Below the pieces are notes generated by a model. It made no database searches, was not told the origin of the DNA, and saw nothing but the letters and a program-made list of their open reading frames with translations. From Pseudomonas sp. CFBP 13711 (lineage in GTDB: Bacteria; Pseudomonadota; Gammaproteobacteria; Pseudomonadales; Pseudomonadaceae): a stretch of DNA of 64,000 nt. The first letter of the stretch is position 1. Each line of letters starts with the position of its first letter. The translations under genes and the position numbers were made by a program. Positions 17,393 through 35,073 of this stretch are shown here, piece by piece. The stretch lies in the NCBI RefSeq assembly GCF_014842265.1, contig NZ_JACYVI010000007.1:78002-142001 (forward strand), given 5' to 3'.

Positions 17393-19870
17393 CTAGAACA
17401 GATCGATCGGCGCCGACTCGTCCGCCGGCAGCGGGCTGCCTGGAGGCGGGCTGCCGCCGAGTTCGTTCACGCTAGGCGGCGTGTCCTCGCTCTTGAACAG
17501 TTCGAAGAACGCACCCGGCGTGCTCGGTGTGGCGGAGCGGCCGCTGACGGGATCGATGCGCAGGCTGAGGATGCCGTCCGGTTCGGCTTGAACATGGGGC
17601 GGTTTGTCCTTCAGCGCGGCGCTCATGTACTTCATCCAGATCGGCAGCGCGACCGTGCCGCCGAACTCATGGCGACCCAGGCTTTCCGGCTGATCGAAAC
17701 CGGTCCAGACCGTCGTCACGTAATCCGCGTTATAGCCCGTGAACCACGCGTCTTTCGAATCGTTAGTGGTCCCGGTTTTGCCGGCGATGTCCGGACGGTT
17801 CATCGCCAGGGCACGGCGGCCAGTACCGCGTTTGATCACGTCCTGCAGCATGCTGTTGAGGATGTAGACCGTTCGACCGTCAACGATCCGTTCAGCGACC
17901 ACGGGGGCGGGCGCTGCACCCGACGCGTCGAGTGCGTTCGGTACGACGTTGGCCGTCAGTGGCGGGGTCTCTGGCGCTGCATAGGTCGATGCACTGCTGA
18001 TGGCCGCTTCGCTGACCGCTTTCGGGTTCGGGTCGTTGGCAGGCACCGTCGGCGGGTTGGCTACGAACAGGGTTTTGCCTTCACGGTCCTCGATCTTCTG
18101 AATGAGGTACGGGCTGATCTTGTAGCCGCCGTTGGCGAACGCACTCCAGCCGCCGACGATTTCCATCGGCGTCAGGGTTGCAGTGCCCAGTGCGAGGGAC
18201 AGGTTGGGCGGCAAGTCCTGTTTGTTGAAGCCAAAGCGGGTGATGTAGTTGATCGCGGTGTTCACGCCCAGGCTTTGCAGCAGGCGGATCGACACCAGGT
18301 TACGTGACTTGTACAGCGCCTCGCGCAGCCGAATCGGACCGAGGAAGGTGCCGGTGTCGTTCTTTGGCCGCCATACTTTGTCGATGGCCTCGTCGACGAA
18401 TACGATCGGCGCGTCGTTGACCAGGCTGGCGGCGGTGTAGCCGTTGTCCAGCGCCGCCGAATACAGGAACGGCTTGAAGCTGGAGCCCGGCTGACGCTTG
18501 GCCTGCATCGCGCGGTTGTAGTTGCTTTGCTCGAACGCGAAGCCGCCGACCAGCGCACGAATCGCGCCGTTCTGCGGATCCAGCGAAACCAGCGCGCTCT
18601 GCGCCACCGGAAGCTGGCTGAACTTGAGCGAGTTGTCCGCCTGACGCTGCAGGCGCACCAGATCGCCGACATGGGCGACATCGCCGGGCTGCTTGGGATT
18701 GGCGCCGACGCTATTGGTGTTCAGGAACGCCTTGGCCCACTTCATGCTGTCCCAGGTGACGGTTTCTTCGTTCTCGCCGTTGCGGGTCAGGACGCGGATG
18801 CCGGTCTTGTCGACCTGAGTGACGATGGCCGGCTCCAGACCGCTGATCGGACGCTGTTTGCTCAGCTCCTGCACCCAGCCCTCGCGGGTCAGGCCTGGGA
18901 ATCGGCTCTCAGGCCCGCGATAGCCATGGCGCTGGTCGTATTCGATCAGGCCGTCCTGCACCGCCTTGTTGGCGTCTTCCTGCAGGCCGCTCGGGACAGT
19001 AGTGGTGACGCGGAAGCCTTCTGTATAGGCTGCGCTGCCATAACGACCCACCATCTCGGCGCGCGCCATTTCAGCGATATACGGCGCGTTCACTTCAGGG
19101 CTCTGAACGTGATAGCTGGCGTTGATCGGCTCGGCAAGGGCAGTCTGGTAGGTGTTCTGGTCGATTTTCCCCAGCTTGAACATGCGGCCAAGAATCCAGT
19201 CGCGGCGCTCTTTGGCGCGCACCGGATTGGCCAGTGGGTTGAATCGTGACGGAGCCTTGGGCAGGCCGGCAATCATTGCCATCTGCGCAACGCTCAGGTC
19301 GCGGATGGATTTGCCGTAGTAAACCTGCGCTGCGGCCTCGATGCCGTAAGCGCGGTTACCCAGATAGATCTTGTTGACGTACAGCTCGAGAATCTCGTCC
19401 TTGGTAAGTTGGCGCTCGATTTGCAAGGCCAAGAGAATCTCGGTGGTTTTGCGCGAAAAACTGCGCTCGCTGGTCAGGAAATAGTTTTTCGCGACCTGCA
19501 TGGTGATGGTCGAGCCGCCAGACTGAATGTGACCGCTCTTGACCAGTTGGCTGGCCGCGCGCATCAGGCTGCTCGGGTCCACGCCATAGTGGTTCTCGAA
19601 GTTGTCGTCTTCGGCGGACAGCAGGGCATGGATGAAATCGGGCGGAATGTCGGCGAAACGGATGGGAGAGCGGCGCATTTCGCCAAACTCTGCAATCAGC
19701 TTGCCGTCGCTGCTGAAGACGCGCAGCGGGATCTGCAGCTGGATGTTGCGCAGCGCATCGACCGATGGGAGGTTCGGGGCCAGGTAGAGAAAGGCGCCGC
19801 TCAGGCCGAGGAGCAGCCCGCAGACGACCGCGACGATGGACCACCAGACAAACTTCAGCAGGCGTATCAA
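17393..19870 (-). CDS. mrcA: Penicillin-binding protein 1A
   Basis: 825 residues, class A PBP that polymerises and cross-links peptidoglycan. N-terminal membrane anchor (FVWWSIVAVVCGLLLGLSG). The glycosyltransferase GT51 domain is marked by EDDNFENHYGVD with the catalytic Glu, GGSTITMQVAKN and RKTTEILLALQIE. An OB-like insert precedes the transpeptidase domain, which has SxxK in PGSSFKP, SRN and KTGTT. The start is a TTG with only a weak GGAAA upstream, giving the conserved N-terminus. It diverges from pilM, the standard arrangement in Pseudomonas. The C-terminus is Pro/Ser-rich. Confidence 0.96.
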   Translation of the reverse strand: MIRLLKFVWWSIVAVVCGLLLGLSGAFLYLAPNLPSVDALRNIQLQIPLRVFSSDGKLIAEFGEMRRSPIRFADIPPDFIHALLSAEDDNFENHYGVDPSSLMRAASQLVKSGHIQSGGSTITMQVAKNYFLTSERSFSRKTTEILLALQIERQLTKDEILELYVNKIYLGNRAYGIEAAAQVYYGKSIRDLSVAQMAMIAGLPKAPSRFNPLANPVRAKERRDWILGRMFKLGKIDQNTYQTALAEPINASYHVQSPEVNAPYIAEMARAEMVGRYGSAAYTEGFRVTTTVPSGLQEDANKAVQDGLIEYDQRHGYRGPESRFPGLTREGWVQELSKQRPISGLEPAIVTQVDKTGIRVLTRNGENEETVTWDSMKWAKAFLNTNSVGANPKQPGDVAHVGDLVRLQRQADNSLKFSQLPVAQSALVSLDPQNGAIRALVGGFAFEQSNYNRAMQAKRQPGSSFKPFLYSAALDNGYTAASLVNDAPIVFVDEAIDKVWRPKNDTGTFLGPIRLREALYKSRNLVSIRLLQSLGVNTAINYITRFGFNKQDLPPNLSLALGTATLTPMEIVGGWSAFANGGYKISPYLIQKIEDREGKTLFVANPPTVPANDPNPKAVSEAAISSASTYAAPETPPLTANVVPNALDASGAAPAPVVAERIVDGRTVYILNSMLQDVIKRGTGRRALAMNRPDIAGKTGTTNDSKDAWFTGYNADYVTTVWTGFDQPESLGRHEFGGTVALPIWMKYMSAALKDKPPHVQAEPDGILSLRIDPVSGRSATPSTPGAFFELFKSEDTPPSVNELGGSPPPGSPLPADESAPIDLF

Positions 19871-19964
19871 GGCTTTTGGATTTCCAGAAAAAAGAATGAG
19901 TTAGACGCAGGCATTTACAAATGAACACGCCTTGAAGCTTTGGTACACGAAAAAAACGCTGGGC

Positions 19965-19970
19965 ATTATA
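19965..19970 (-). promoter_or_regulatory. Candidate -10 element for mrcA
   Basis: A perfect TATAAT on the minus strand in the mrcA-pilM intergenic region, preceded by T to give TTATAAT. No convincing -35 is seen 16-18 bases upstream. Initiation would give a leader of roughly 85 bases before the mrcA TTG. Confidence 0.4.
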
Positions 19971-20049
19971 AGCATTTTTCGTCGTCGAGCGTTATTTGCG
20001 CTACTGTCAAGTCAGCCGACAGTGGCACTGGACTAGAAATCATCCGTAA

Positions 20050-21140
<1,091 letters not shown>

Positions 21141-21141
<1 letters not shown>

Positions 21142-21710
21142 TGGCACGGATCAACTTACTTCCCTGGCGCGAACAGCAACGCGAGGAGCGCAAGAAGCGC
21201 TTCATCCTGGCGCTGGCGGGTGTGCTGGTGCTGGGCATCGGCGCCATTCTTTTGGCTGATCAATATTTGAGCAGTGCCATTGCCCACCAAAACGCCCGCA
21301 ATCAATTCATCAGGACCGAAATCGTCCAGCTCGACGCGCGCATCAAAGAGATCAGCGAGCTCAAGGCACGTCGCAAGCAACTGCTGGAGCGGATGAAGAT
21401 CATTCAGGACCTGCAAGGCAACCGGCCGATCATCGGGCGCATCTTCGATCAGATGGCCCGTACCCTTCCCGATGGTGTCTATTTCAACGACGTGAAGATG
21501 ACCGGGCAGATGATCAGCATTTCCGGGGCTGCCGAATCCAATAACCGGGTTTCGGATCTGCTGCGTAATCTGGATGCGTCTGACTGGCTTGAGTCGCCGA
21601 GTCTGACCGAGGTCAAGGCAAACACTGCGGCGGGCGGCGTGGATCAGACCAACACCTTCCAGTTGACGGTGCGCCAGACGCAGCCAGCGGTTGAGGGGGT
21701 CAGGCCATGA
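21141..21710 (+). CDS. pilN: Type IV pilus assembly protein PilN
   Basis: 189 residues. Short cytoplasmic N-terminus with the PilM-binding motif (ARINLLPWRE), one transmembrane helix (FILALAGVLVLGIGAILLAD), a coiled coil (residues ~45-95) and a ferredoxin-like periplasmic domain. PilN pairs with PilO in the inner-membrane alignment complex. Its stop overlaps pilO by 4 bases. Confidence 0.95.
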
Positions 21711-22354
21711 ACATGAATGATTGGCTCGATAGCCTGAAAAAGATCGACATCAACGACCTGGACATCAATAACCTGGGTTCCTGGCCCGCCGCGGTGAAGA
21801 CCATTGCCGGCGCGCTGTTGCTGGCGCTGGTGTTGGCCGGTGGGTATTTCTTCTATATCCAGGACATGCAGACTCAGCTCGATCAGGCCCGTGGCGAAGA
21901 AACCGCACTGAAAGAGCAGTTCGCGACCAAGGCGTATCAGGCTGCCAACCTCGCGGCTTACAAGAGCCAGATGGTGGAGATGGAAAACACCTTCGGCGCC
22001 TTGCTGCGGCAGTTGCCAAGCGACACTGAAGTCCCCGGCTTGCTGGAGGACATCACCCGCACCGGTCTGGGCAGCGGCCTGGAGTTCGAGGAGATCAAGC
22101 TGCTCCCCGAAGAGGCCCAGCAGTTTTATATCGAATTGCCGATCCAGATTACCGTGACGGGCAGTTATCACGACCTCGCGACCTTCGCCAGCGGCGTCGC
22201 CAGCCTGCCGCGAATCGTGACCCTGCATGACTTCGAGATCAAACCGCTGGACGCCAAGTCCCCCGGGAAGCTGCGCATGAGCATCCTTGCCAAGACCTAC
22301 CGCTATAACGACAAAGGTCTTCAGAACGTCGACACGAAAGGGCCAGCGAAATGA
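21707..22354 (+). CDS. pilO: Type IV pilus assembly protein PilO
   Basis: 215 residues. Bitopic protein: N-terminal cytoplasmic segment rich in IND repeats (KIDINDLDINNLG), a membrane helix (AGALLLALVLAGGYFFYI), a coiled coil and a periplasmic ferredoxin-like domain ending in LAKTYRYND. Forms a heterodimer with PilN and interacts with PilP. It overlaps pilP by 4 bases. Confidence 0.95.
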   Translation: MNMNDWLDSLKKIDINDLDINNLGSWPAAVKTIAGALLLALVLAGGYFFYIQDMQTQLDQARGEETALKEQFATKAYQAANLAAYKSQMVEMENTFGALLRQLPSDTEVPGLLEDITRTGLGSGLEFEEIKLLPEEAQQFYIELPIQITVTGSYHDLATFASGVASLPRIVTLHDFEIKPLDAKSPGKLRMSILAKTYRYNDKGLQNVDTKGPAK

Positions 22355-22878
22355 GGGCGATGCGTTGGTTGTGCGTCGGCGTCACGCTGATGGGGCTCGC
22401 GGGTTGCGACAGCTCGAACGAATTTGACGATCTCAAGCAGTTCATGGCCGAGGTGCGCGCGCGGCCGGTGGGCACCATCGAGCCGATGCCCAAATTTCGG
22501 CCGTACGAAGCCTTTACCTATGCGGCGGCCAGTTTGCGCAGTCCGTTTCAGCCGCCGATCAAGATTGATCTGGTCAACCGTCCAAAGGGCTCGCACCTGG
22601 TGCAGCCTGATCCGACGCGGGTGAAGCAGTTCCTCGAAGGCTTCAACATCGACTCCTTCGAAATGGTCGGCACGTTGAGCAATGAAACCGGCACGTTCGC
22701 GCTGCTTCGCGGGGCGGGTGGCGTGCATCGGGTGAAAGTGGGCGATTACCTGGGACGTAACGATGGCCGGATCACGGCGATCACCGACTCGGCGGTGCAA
22801 GTGATGGAAATCGTTCCGGATGGAGAGGGGGCGTGGCTGGAGCGCCCGCTCAGTATTTCCCTCAAGGAGCGCTCATGA
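22351..22878 (+). CDS. pilP: Type IV pilus lipoprotein PilP
   Basis: 175 residues. Lipoprotein signal with lipobox LAGC (residues ~16-19). The periplasmic beta-domain (RVKVGDYLGRNDGRITAI) contacts the secretin PilQ and bridges it to PilN/PilO. The family N-terminal disordered segment (EPMPKFRPYEAFTYAAASLRSPF) is present. Its stop overlaps the pilQ ATG. Confidence 0.95.
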   Translation: MRAMRWLCVGVTLMGLAGCDSSNEFDDLKQFMAEVRARPVGTIEPMPKFRPYEAFTYAAASLRSPFQPPIKIDLVNRPKGSHLVQPDPTRVKQFLEGFNIDSFEMVGTLSNETGTFALLRGAGGVHRVKVGDYLGRNDGRITAITDSAVQVMEIVPDGEGAWLERPLSISLKERS

Positions 22879-25016
22879 AGACGGCAAGCAAGCGAAGCAC
22901 CTTCGGATCGGCACAGTGGTGGAATGTGAACATGAACAGGATTCTCTCGATTATCGGCCTGTCGGTAGGGATGGCGATGCTTTCACCGGTTGTCCAGGCG
23001 GCTAACCTCAAGACGCTGGATGTGGCTGCATTGCCGGGGGATCGAGTCGAATTGAAACTGTCCTTCGACGGTCCGGTGGCGGCGCCGCGCGGCTACACCA
23101 CCGAGCAACCGGCGCGCATTGCGCTGGACCTGCCGGGGGTCACCAGCCAACTGGCGATCAAGAGCCGTGACCTGGGTTCAGGCAACGCCCACAGCGTTGT
23201 GGTCGTCGAAGCCAAGGACCGCACGCGGGTGATCATCAACCTCACCACGCTTGCGCCCTACAGCTCGCGTGTCGATGGCAACAACCTGTTCGTGGTCGTG
23301 GGCCAGGGCGCCGCTGCGGCCCAGGGTTCGCAGCCGAGCACCGCCATGGGCGCGGCGCGAGTGAGTGTGCCGAGTGGGCCTGCCGCTCAATCGAAACCTG
23401 TTGCCCGCTCGTATGCGCCAGGCCCGCGTTCGGTGAAAAACGTCGACTTCCAGCGCGGCGAGTTGGGTGAAGGCAACGTCATCATCGAGCTGAGCGACAC
23501 CGGCATTGCCCCGGACATTCAGGAGCAGGGCGGCAAGATCCGCGTCGACTTCGCCAAAACGCAATTGCCTGAACCGCTGCGCGTGCGTCTGGACGTGAAG
23601 GATTTCGCCACCCCGGTGCAGTTCGTCAATTCCAGCGCCACGGGTGACAAGGCCAGTATCTCCATCGAACCGTCCGGTGCGTTCGATTACTCCGCCTACC
23701 AGACCGACAACAAGCTGACCATCAGCGTGCGTCCCCTGACCAACGAAGATCAGGAGCGGCGCAACTCGGAAAAACTGGTCTACACCGGCGAGAAGCTGTC
23801 GCTGAATTTCCAGGACATCGACGTGCGTTCGGTGCTGCAACTGATCGCTGACTTCACCAACCTCAATCTGGTGGCCAGCGACACCGTTCAGGGCGGCATC
23901 ACCCTGCGCCTGCAGAACGTGCCGTGGGATCAGGCGCTCGATCTGGTGCTCAAGACCAAAGGCCTGGACAAGCGCAAGATCGGTAACGTCTTGCTGGTCG
24001 GTCCGGCTGACGAGATCGCCGCGCGTGAGCGCCAGGAGCTGGAATCCCTCAAACAGATTTCCGAACTGGCCCCGCTGCGCCGCGAGTTGCTGCAGGTGAA
24101 CTACGCCAAGGCCGCGGACATTGCCAAGCTGTTTCAGTCGGTGACCAGCGCTGAATCGAAGACCGACGAGCGTGGTTCGATCACCGTCGATGAGCGCACC
24201 AACAACATCATTGCCTACCAGACCCAGGATCGTCTGGACGAGCTGCGCCGCATCGTGTCGCAACTGGACATCCCGGTGCGTCAGGTGATGATCGAAGCGC
24301 GCATCGTTGAAGCCAACGTCGATTACGACAAGGCCTTGGGCGTGCGCTGGGGTGGTTCGAGCAACAAAGGCAATTTCACCACCGGCGGTAATGGCACGGT
24401 CTCGGGCGCATCAGCGACCAATGGTCCTTACGTGGACATGGGTGTGACCGATGCCACCTCGTCGATTGGCCTGGGCTTCCTGACCAACAACACGATTCTT
24501 GACCTTGAGCTGACGGCCATGGAGAAAAGCGGGAACGGCGAAGTGGTCTCGCAGCCGAAGGTCGTCACGTCGGACAAGGAAACGGCGAAAATCCTGAAAG
24601 GTACGGAAGTGCCTTATCAGGAAGCCAGTTCCAGCGGCGCGACGTCGGTGTCGTTCAAAGAGGCATCGCTGTCGCTGGAAGTGACCCCGCAGATCACCCC
24701 TGACAACCGCATCATCATGGAGGTCAAGGTCACGAAAGATGAGCCGGACTATGTGAACACGGTGCTGGGTGTGCCGCCGATCAAGAAAAACGAAGTGAAC
24801 GCCAAGGTGCTGGTGGCCGACGGCGAGACCATCGTAATTGGTGGCGTGTTCTCGAATACGCAGAGTAAAGTCGTCGACAAGGTGCCATTTTTAGGCGATG
24901 TGCCGTATGTTGGCCGCCTTTTCCGGCGCGATGTGGTTTCGGAGTCAAAATCCGAGCTGTTGGTGTTTCTCACTCCGCGTATCATGAATAACCAGGCGAT
25001 TGCTGTGAGTCGTTGA
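22875..25016 (+). CDS. pilQ: Type IV pilus secretin PilQ
   Basis: 713 residues from the ATG that overlaps the pilP stop by 4 bases. Forms the outer-membrane pore for pilus exit. Two N-terminal AMIN domains (peptidoglycan binding, residues ~50-270) are followed by secretin N0/N1 domains and the secretin beta-barrel domain, which includes [18 protein letters not shown] and [15 protein letters not shown]. The signal peptide proper starts at an internal Met ([16 protein letters not shown]), so either an unusually long n-region or initiation at that ATG (22932) is possible. Confidence 0.94.
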   Translation: MKTASKRSTFGSAQWWNVNMNRILSIIGLSVGMAMLSPVVQAANLKTLDVAALPGDRVELKLSFDGPVAAPRGYTTEQPARIALDLPGVTSQLAIKSRDLGSGNAHSVVVVEAKDRTRVIINLTTLAPYSSRVDGNNLFVVVGQGAAAAQGSQPSTAMGAARVSVPSGPAAQSKPVARSYAPGPRSVKNVDFQRGELGEGNVIIELSDTGIAPDIQEQGGKIRVDFAKTQLPEPLRVRLDVKDFATPVQFVNSSATGDKASISIEPSGAFDYSAYQTDNKLTISVRPLTNEDQERRNSEKLVYTGEKLSLNFQDIDVRSVLQLIADFTNLNLVASDTVQGGITLRLQNVPWDQALDLVLKTKGLDKRKIGNVLLVGPADEIAARERQELESLKQISELAPLRRELLQVNYAKAADIAKLFQSVTSAESKTDERGSITVDERTNNIIAYQTQDRLDELRRIVSQLDIPVRQVMIEARIVEANVDYDKALGVRWGGSSNKGNFTTGGNGTVSGASATNGPYVDMGVTDATSSIGLGFLTNNTILDLELTAMEKSGNGEVVSQPKVVTSDKETAKILKGTEVPYQEASSSGATSVSFKEASLSLEVTPQITPDNRIIMEVKVTKDEPDYVNTVLGVPPIKKNEVNAKVLVADGETIVIGGVFSNTQSKVVDKVPFLGDVPYVGRLFRRDVVSESKSELLVFLTPRIMNNQAIAVSR

Positions 25017-25020
25017 TTCT

Positions 25021-25539
25021 GTGCGAAATTTAATTCTTGTGGGGCCGATGGGGGCTGGCAAAAGCACCATCGGTCGCTTGCTGGCCAAAGAGCTTCGACT
25101 GCCGTTCAAGGATTCCGACAAGGAAATCGAGCTGCGAACGGGTGCCAATATTCCCTGGATCTTCGACAAGGAAGGTGAAGCGGGCTTTCGCGATCGTGAG
25201 CAAGCGATGATCGCCGAACTCTGCGCGCTGGATGGCGTGGTCGTGGCCACCGGCGGTGGCGCGGTCATGCGCGAAGAAAACCGTCGCGCCCTGCACGCCG
25301 GCGGTCGGGTGGTGTATTTGCACGCGTCGGTTGAGCAGCAGGTGGGTCGAACCTCACGAGATCGTAATCGCCCCTTGCTTCGTACGGCTGACCCGGCGCG
25401 GGTGCTACGTGAGCTGCTGGAGATCCGCGATCCGCTGTACCGCGAGATCGCCGATGTCATCATCGAAACCGATGAGCGGCCCCCGCGAATGGTGGTTATC
25501 GACATCCTCGCCTTGCTGGCCGAGCTTCCTCCCCGTTAA
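25021..25539 (+). CDS. aroK: Shikimate kinase
   Basis: 172 residues from a GTG five bases after the pilQ stop. Phosphorylates shikimate, step 5 of aromatic amino-acid synthesis. P-loop [12 protein letters not shown]; the substrate-binding DSDKEIE and GTGGGAVM-like ([13 protein letters not shown]) motifs and the lid [17 protein letters not shown] are present. The pilQ-aroK-aroB order is conserved in gammaproteobacteria. Confidence 0.95.
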   Translation: MRNLILVGPMGAGKSTIGRLLAKELRLPFKDSDKEIELRTGANIPWIFDKEGEAGFRDREQAMIAELCALDGVVVATGGGAVMREENRRALHAGGRVVYLHASVEQQVGRTSRDRNRPLLRTADPARVLRELLEIRDPLYREIADVIIETDERPPRMVVIDILALLAELPPR

Positions 25540-25669
25540 AGCGCAGACGGAAATGCGCTATCCTCGGCGACCATAAAAAGTGGGGTCGCTACATGGCCTT
25601 GCGCCATAGCCGGTGTCGGCGTTTTTCAAGACCCGCACAGGCAACCAATTGTTAACAGCGTGGGGACAC

Positions 25670-26773
25670 ATGCAGACACTCAAGGTCGAGCTTGGCGAAC
25701 GCAGCTACCCGATCCATATCGGCGAAGGCTTGCTGGATCAGCCCGAGTTGCTCAAGCCGTACATAGCCGGAAAACAGGTGGCGATCGTTTCCAACGCCAC
25801 CGTCGCGCCGTTGTACATGGACCGCCTCACCCGCTCCCTCGCCGGTTACAGCGTCTTGCCGATCGTGCTTCCCGACGGTGAAGCCTTCAAGAACTGGGAA
25901 ACCCTGCAAACCATCTTCGATGCGCTGCTCACTGCACGCCATGATCGCCGCACCACTGTGATTGCGTTGGGCGGCGGCGTCATCGGTGACATGGCCGGCT
26001 TTGCCGCTGCCTGTTACCAGCGCGGCGTCGAATTCATTCAAGTGCCGACCACGTTGCTGTCCCAGGTCGATTCCTCGGTCGGTGGCAAAACCGGCATCAA
26101 TCACCCGCTGGGCAAAAACATGGTGGGCGCCTTCTACCAGCCCAACGCGGTGCTGATCGACACCTTGTCGCTGAACACCCTGCCTGAGCGCGAGCTGTCC
26201 GCCGGTCTTGCCGAGGTCATCAAATACGGTTTGATCTGTGACGAACCGTTCCTGACGTGGCTCGAAGAGAATGTGGACAAGCTGCGCGGGCTGGATCAGG
26301 CCGCGCTGACCACGGCGATCGAGCGTTCGTGCGCCGCCAAGGCTGCGGTAGTCGGTGCCGATGAGCGAGAGTCAGGCGTGCGTGCCACGCTGAACCTCGG
26401 TCATACCTTTGGCCACGCTATCGAAACTCACATGGGCTACGGCGTGTGGCTGCACGGCGAGGCGGTGGCCGCGGGCACGGTGATGGCGCTGGAAATGTCC
26501 GCGCGTCTGGGCTGGATCAGCGAGCAGGAACGTGACCGCGGCATCCGTATTTTCCAGCGCGCCGGCTTGCCGGTGGTTCCGCCGGAAGACATGACGCCCG
26601 AGCACTTCCTCGAGCACATGGCGGTGGACAAAAAGGTCATTGACGGTCGTCTGCGCCTGGTGCTGTTGCGTCGCATCGGTGAAGCAGTGGTAACGGACGA
26701 ATATCCACAAGAAGTACTACAGGCCACACTGGTCGCGGACTACCGCGCCTTGGTGGATCAGCTTAGAGGTTAA
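25670..26773 (+). CDS. aroB: 3-dehydroquinate synthase
   Basis: 367 residues. Cyclises DAHP to 3-dehydroquinate, step 2 of the shikimate pathway, using NAD+ and a divalent metal. NAD-binding [16 protein letters not shown] and the metal-ligand segments ([33 protein letters not shown]) are intact. The ATG of [11 protein letters not shown] is chosen, with GGGGA 5 bases upstream; an extension of 19 residues upstream is not conserved. The gap to aroK is 130 bases and shows no gene. Confidence 0.95.
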   Translation: MQTLKVELGERSYPIHIGEGLLDQPELLKPYIAGKQVAIVSNATVAPLYMDRLTRSLAGYSVLPIVLPDGEAFKNWETLQTIFDALLTARHDRRTTVIALGGGVIGDMAGFAAACYQRGVEFIQVPTTLLSQVDSSVGGKTGINHPLGKNMVGAFYQPNAVLIDTLSLNTLPERELSAGLAEVIKYGLICDEPFLTWLEENVDKLRGLDQAALTTAIERSCAAKAAVVGADERESGVRATLNLGHTFGHAIETHMGYGVWLHGEAVAAGTVMALEMSARLGWISEQERDRGIRIFQRAGLPVVPPEDMTPEHFLEHMAVDKKVIDGRLRLVLLRRIGEAVVTDEYPQEVLQATLVADYRALVDQLRG

Positions 26774-26783
26774 TGAGAAATCC

Positions 26784-28409
26784 ATGACTAGTTTGCACGC
26801 CGATGAGGCCTTCCTCGGTCATTACCAGTTGAGTCATGACCCCTTTGCAACGCGGGTTCCCGGCTTCAAATTTTTCCCGGCACAGCGCAAGCCCGTGCTC
26901 GGTCAGCTGCATCACCTCGCGCGCTACAGCCAGCTGCTTCTGGTCGTCACCGGGCCTCAGGGCAGCGGCAAGACGCTGCTGCGTCAGGCACTGGTGGCGA
27001 GCACCAACAAGCAATCGGTGCAGAGCGTTGTGGTGTCGGCGCGTGGCGCCGGTGATGCGACGGGCGTGTTGCGTCAGGTCGCTCAGGCGCTGAACGTCGC
27101 TCAAGCGGAAATGCGCCCGATCCTGGCGCAGGTCGTGCAGTTGGCGCTGACCGGTCAGGAAGTCTACATCCTGGTCGACGATGCCGAACAACTGGGCGAA
27201 TCCGCACTCGAAGCGTTGTTGGGATTGGCAGCAGGCACCCCGGAAGGGCGTCCGCATGTCTTCCTGTTCGGCGAGGCTTCGATCATTGATCGCCTGGATC
27301 AGCTGTGCGCCGAGAGCGGTACCGAGGAAGAGCGCTTCCACGTTATCGAGCTCGCGCCGTACACCGAAGAAGAAACCCGTGAGTATCTGGCTCAGCGTCT
27401 CGAGGGCGCAGGGCAGGGCGTTGAGTTATTCAGTGCCGCACAGATCACTGATATCCACGAGCAGTCCGGTGGATGGCCAGGCGCGATCAACCAGGTCGCG
27501 CGCGATTCGATGATCGAAGCCATGATTGCCAGCCGCTCTGCGGTCAAGCGTCCAAGTATGGGGTTCAAAATGCCTAAGAAACACGTGTTGGCTTTGGGTG
27601 GGGTTGTTGTCGCAGCCGTTCTCGCGGCGTGGCTGATTCCAGGCCGCAGCAACGCACCTGCCACCGCGCCAGCCAACTCTCAGGCTCAACTGCCTCTGGG
27701 TCAGGGCCAGGCGCCGGCGCAACAATCGAACAACGGTGGTCCGGCCATCGAATTCGCCGGAAATTCGCAGCCGATGCCGCTGCCGATGAATGGCTCGCAA
27801 CCGGCGACCCGCGCGCCACTGGCTGAAGCTGCGGGCTCGGGCGAAGGTGATGGCGAAGATGGCGGCCCGGCAGCCAACCAATCGCTGCAGCCACCGACGG
27901 TGACCACCACTGCGCCACCGGCGGGCGCGACGGCAAGTCCTGCACCGACCATGGCGCAGCAGCCGGTTCCGGCAACACGTCCGGCCCCGGCCGCCAAGCC
28001 AACGCCTGCTCCGGCGGCGGCTGCGAAACCTGCGCCAGCGCCGACGCAAGTGGCCACCGCCAAACCTGCCCCGGCACCAGCGGCCAAGCCAGCAGCGGCG
28101 GCCGCAGCGTCCGGCGCTGCGGGCAGCGGCTGGTACGCAGGTCAGGCTCCGACCCATTACGTGGTGCAGATCCTCGGCACCAGCTCTGAAGCCACCGCTC
28201 AGAGCTACGTGAAAGAGCAGGGCGCCGAGTACCGTTACTTCAAGAAAACCCTGCAGGGCAAGCCCCTGTTCGTGGTGACTTACGGCAGCTTCGCTGACCG
28301 CAATGCGGCACTGACCGCTATCAAGGCCTTGCCAGAGAAGGTTCAGGCTGGTAAACCTTGGCCTCGTACTGTCGGCAGTATCCAACAGGAACTCGCCGCC
28401 GCCCGCTGA
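26784..28409 (+). CDS. DamX-like AAA-ATPase/SPOR domain membrane protein
   Basis: 541 residues. The N-terminal ~260 residues form an ExeA/GspA-type AAA domain with Walker A TGPQGSGKTLLRQ and Walker B VYILVDDAEQ. A single membrane helix (VLALGGVVVAAVLAAWLI) follows, then a ~180-residue Ala/Pro/Thr-rich low-complexity linker and a C-terminal SPOR domain (HYVVQILGTSSEATAQSYV to LFVVTYGSFADRNAALTAI). This architecture corresponds to DamX-type septal proteins; the position downstream of aroB is the damX position in E. coli. It probably localises to the divisome. It begins 10 bases after aroB, so it is co-transcribed. Confidence 0.88.
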   Translation: MTSLHADEAFLGHYQLSHDPFATRVPGFKFFPAQRKPVLGQLHHLARYSQLLLVVTGPQGSGKTLLRQALVASTNKQSVQSVVVSARGAGDATGVLRQVAQALNVAQAEMRPILAQVVQLALTGQEVYILVDDAEQLGESALEALLGLAAGTPEGRPHVFLFGEASIIDRLDQLCAESGTEEERFHVIELAPYTEEETREYLAQRLEGAGQGVELFSAAQITDIHEQSGGWPGAINQVARDSMIEAMIASRSAVKRPSMGFKMPKKHVLALGGVVVAAVLAAWLIPGRSNAPATAPANSQAQLPLGQGQAPAQQSNNGGPAIEFAGNSQPMPLPMNGSQPATRAPLAEAAGSGEGDGEDGGPAANQSLQPPTVTTTAPPAGATASPAPTMAQQPVPATRPAPAAKPTPAPAAAAKPAPAPTQVATAKPAPAPAAKPAAAAAASGAAGSGWYAGQAPTHYVVQILGTSSEATAQSYVKEQGAEYRYFKKTLQGKPLFVVTYGSFADRNAALTAIKALPEKVQAGKPWPRTVGSIQQELAAAR

Positions 28410-28415
28410 TGACGC

Positions 28416-28436
28416 AGGGACCTTATCCAGGTCCCT
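28416..28436 (+). terminator. Hairpin after the SPOR gene (weak terminator candidate)
   Basis: AGGGACCT and AGGTCCCT pair perfectly around TATCC, starting 7 bases after the stop codon. No T-run follows, so it may be a processing or stability hairpin rather than an intrinsic terminator. Confidence 0.4.
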
Positions 28437-28603
28437 CGCTTGGCCCTCCCGATATCACGCATGAGCGTGCTGCCAACGAGCAGCGCGCCTTGCGGTGTCT
28501 GCGTCTCAGACACGCATTGATCTTCGGGCTCTCATTGGTCAGACTCGCAAAAAAGCTCTGACTAGCACGAGAATCGATATAAAGCCTTTCATGAATGCGA
28601 CAT

Positions 28604-28631
28604 AAATTTGCGACACTTCGTCGTCAAATTT
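28604..28631. promoter_or_regulatory. Inverted repeat overlapping the gltB promoter
   Basis: AAATTTGCGAC and GTCGTCAAATTT form an inverted repeat (one inserted base) around ACTTC, with the right arm running into the -35 of the gltB promoter. Position and symmetry suggest an operator. The rest of the 358-base gap 28410-28767 has no open reading frame; it holds this site, the promoter and a long leader. Confidence 0.55.
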
Positions 28632-28658
28632 GTGAGGACTTGTGTCGCTGTGTACAAT
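28630..28658 (+). promoter_or_regulatory. Sigma-70 promoter of gltBD
   Basis: TTGTGA (28630-28635) and TACAAT (28653-28658) are separated by exactly 17 bases. Initiation near 28665 would give a leader of about 100 bases before the gltB ATG, preceded by GGTGAG. Confidence 0.6.
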
Positions 28659-28767
28659 GACCTCCCTTTTGCTCCCGCAAAGCCGGCATACGTTCGGCGT
28701 GGATGGTAAATGGTTGAATTGAAAAGAAATTTGTCTCGTTAAGAGGCAGCCTGGTGAGAATGTGTCT

Positions 28768-34753
<5,986 letters not shown>

Positions 34754-34762
34754 TGACGCCTG

Positions 34763-34857
34763 CGGCAAGCTGCTAGCGGTAAGCTACAAGCTACAAGCTA
34801 CAAGCAGACGCGATCTGCTTCTACTTGAAGCTTGCCGCTTGAAGCTTGCCGCTGCTC
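34763..34857. repeat. Heptamer element after gltD (three GCTACAA units)
   Basis: Three tandem GCTACAA heptamers (34783-34803) sit between GCGGCAAGCTGCTAGCGG and the inverted segment CTTGAAGCTTGCCGCTTGAAGC. Same element as at 7369-7482 but with half the heptamers. The gap 34754-35073 otherwise shows no gene; its last 150 bases have no recognised site. Confidence 0.8.
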
Positions 34858-35073
34858 CATGCTGGCAGCTGCTTCCACATCTGTTTCGTTTCCTTCCTCG
34901 GCTCTCCCGTTCGTGAAAACGTCAGGCACCGCTACGAGTGTCATTTCTGACAGTTCCCAACACGATTCAATAAGTTTCTAATTCGGCAAGGTCTCGGACG
35001 CTAGCGAGCCTTTCTGAAATTGAATGGAAGCACGGGCCGGTGTCTGGCGGCCTGTTGGATCACGGAGCGAAAA

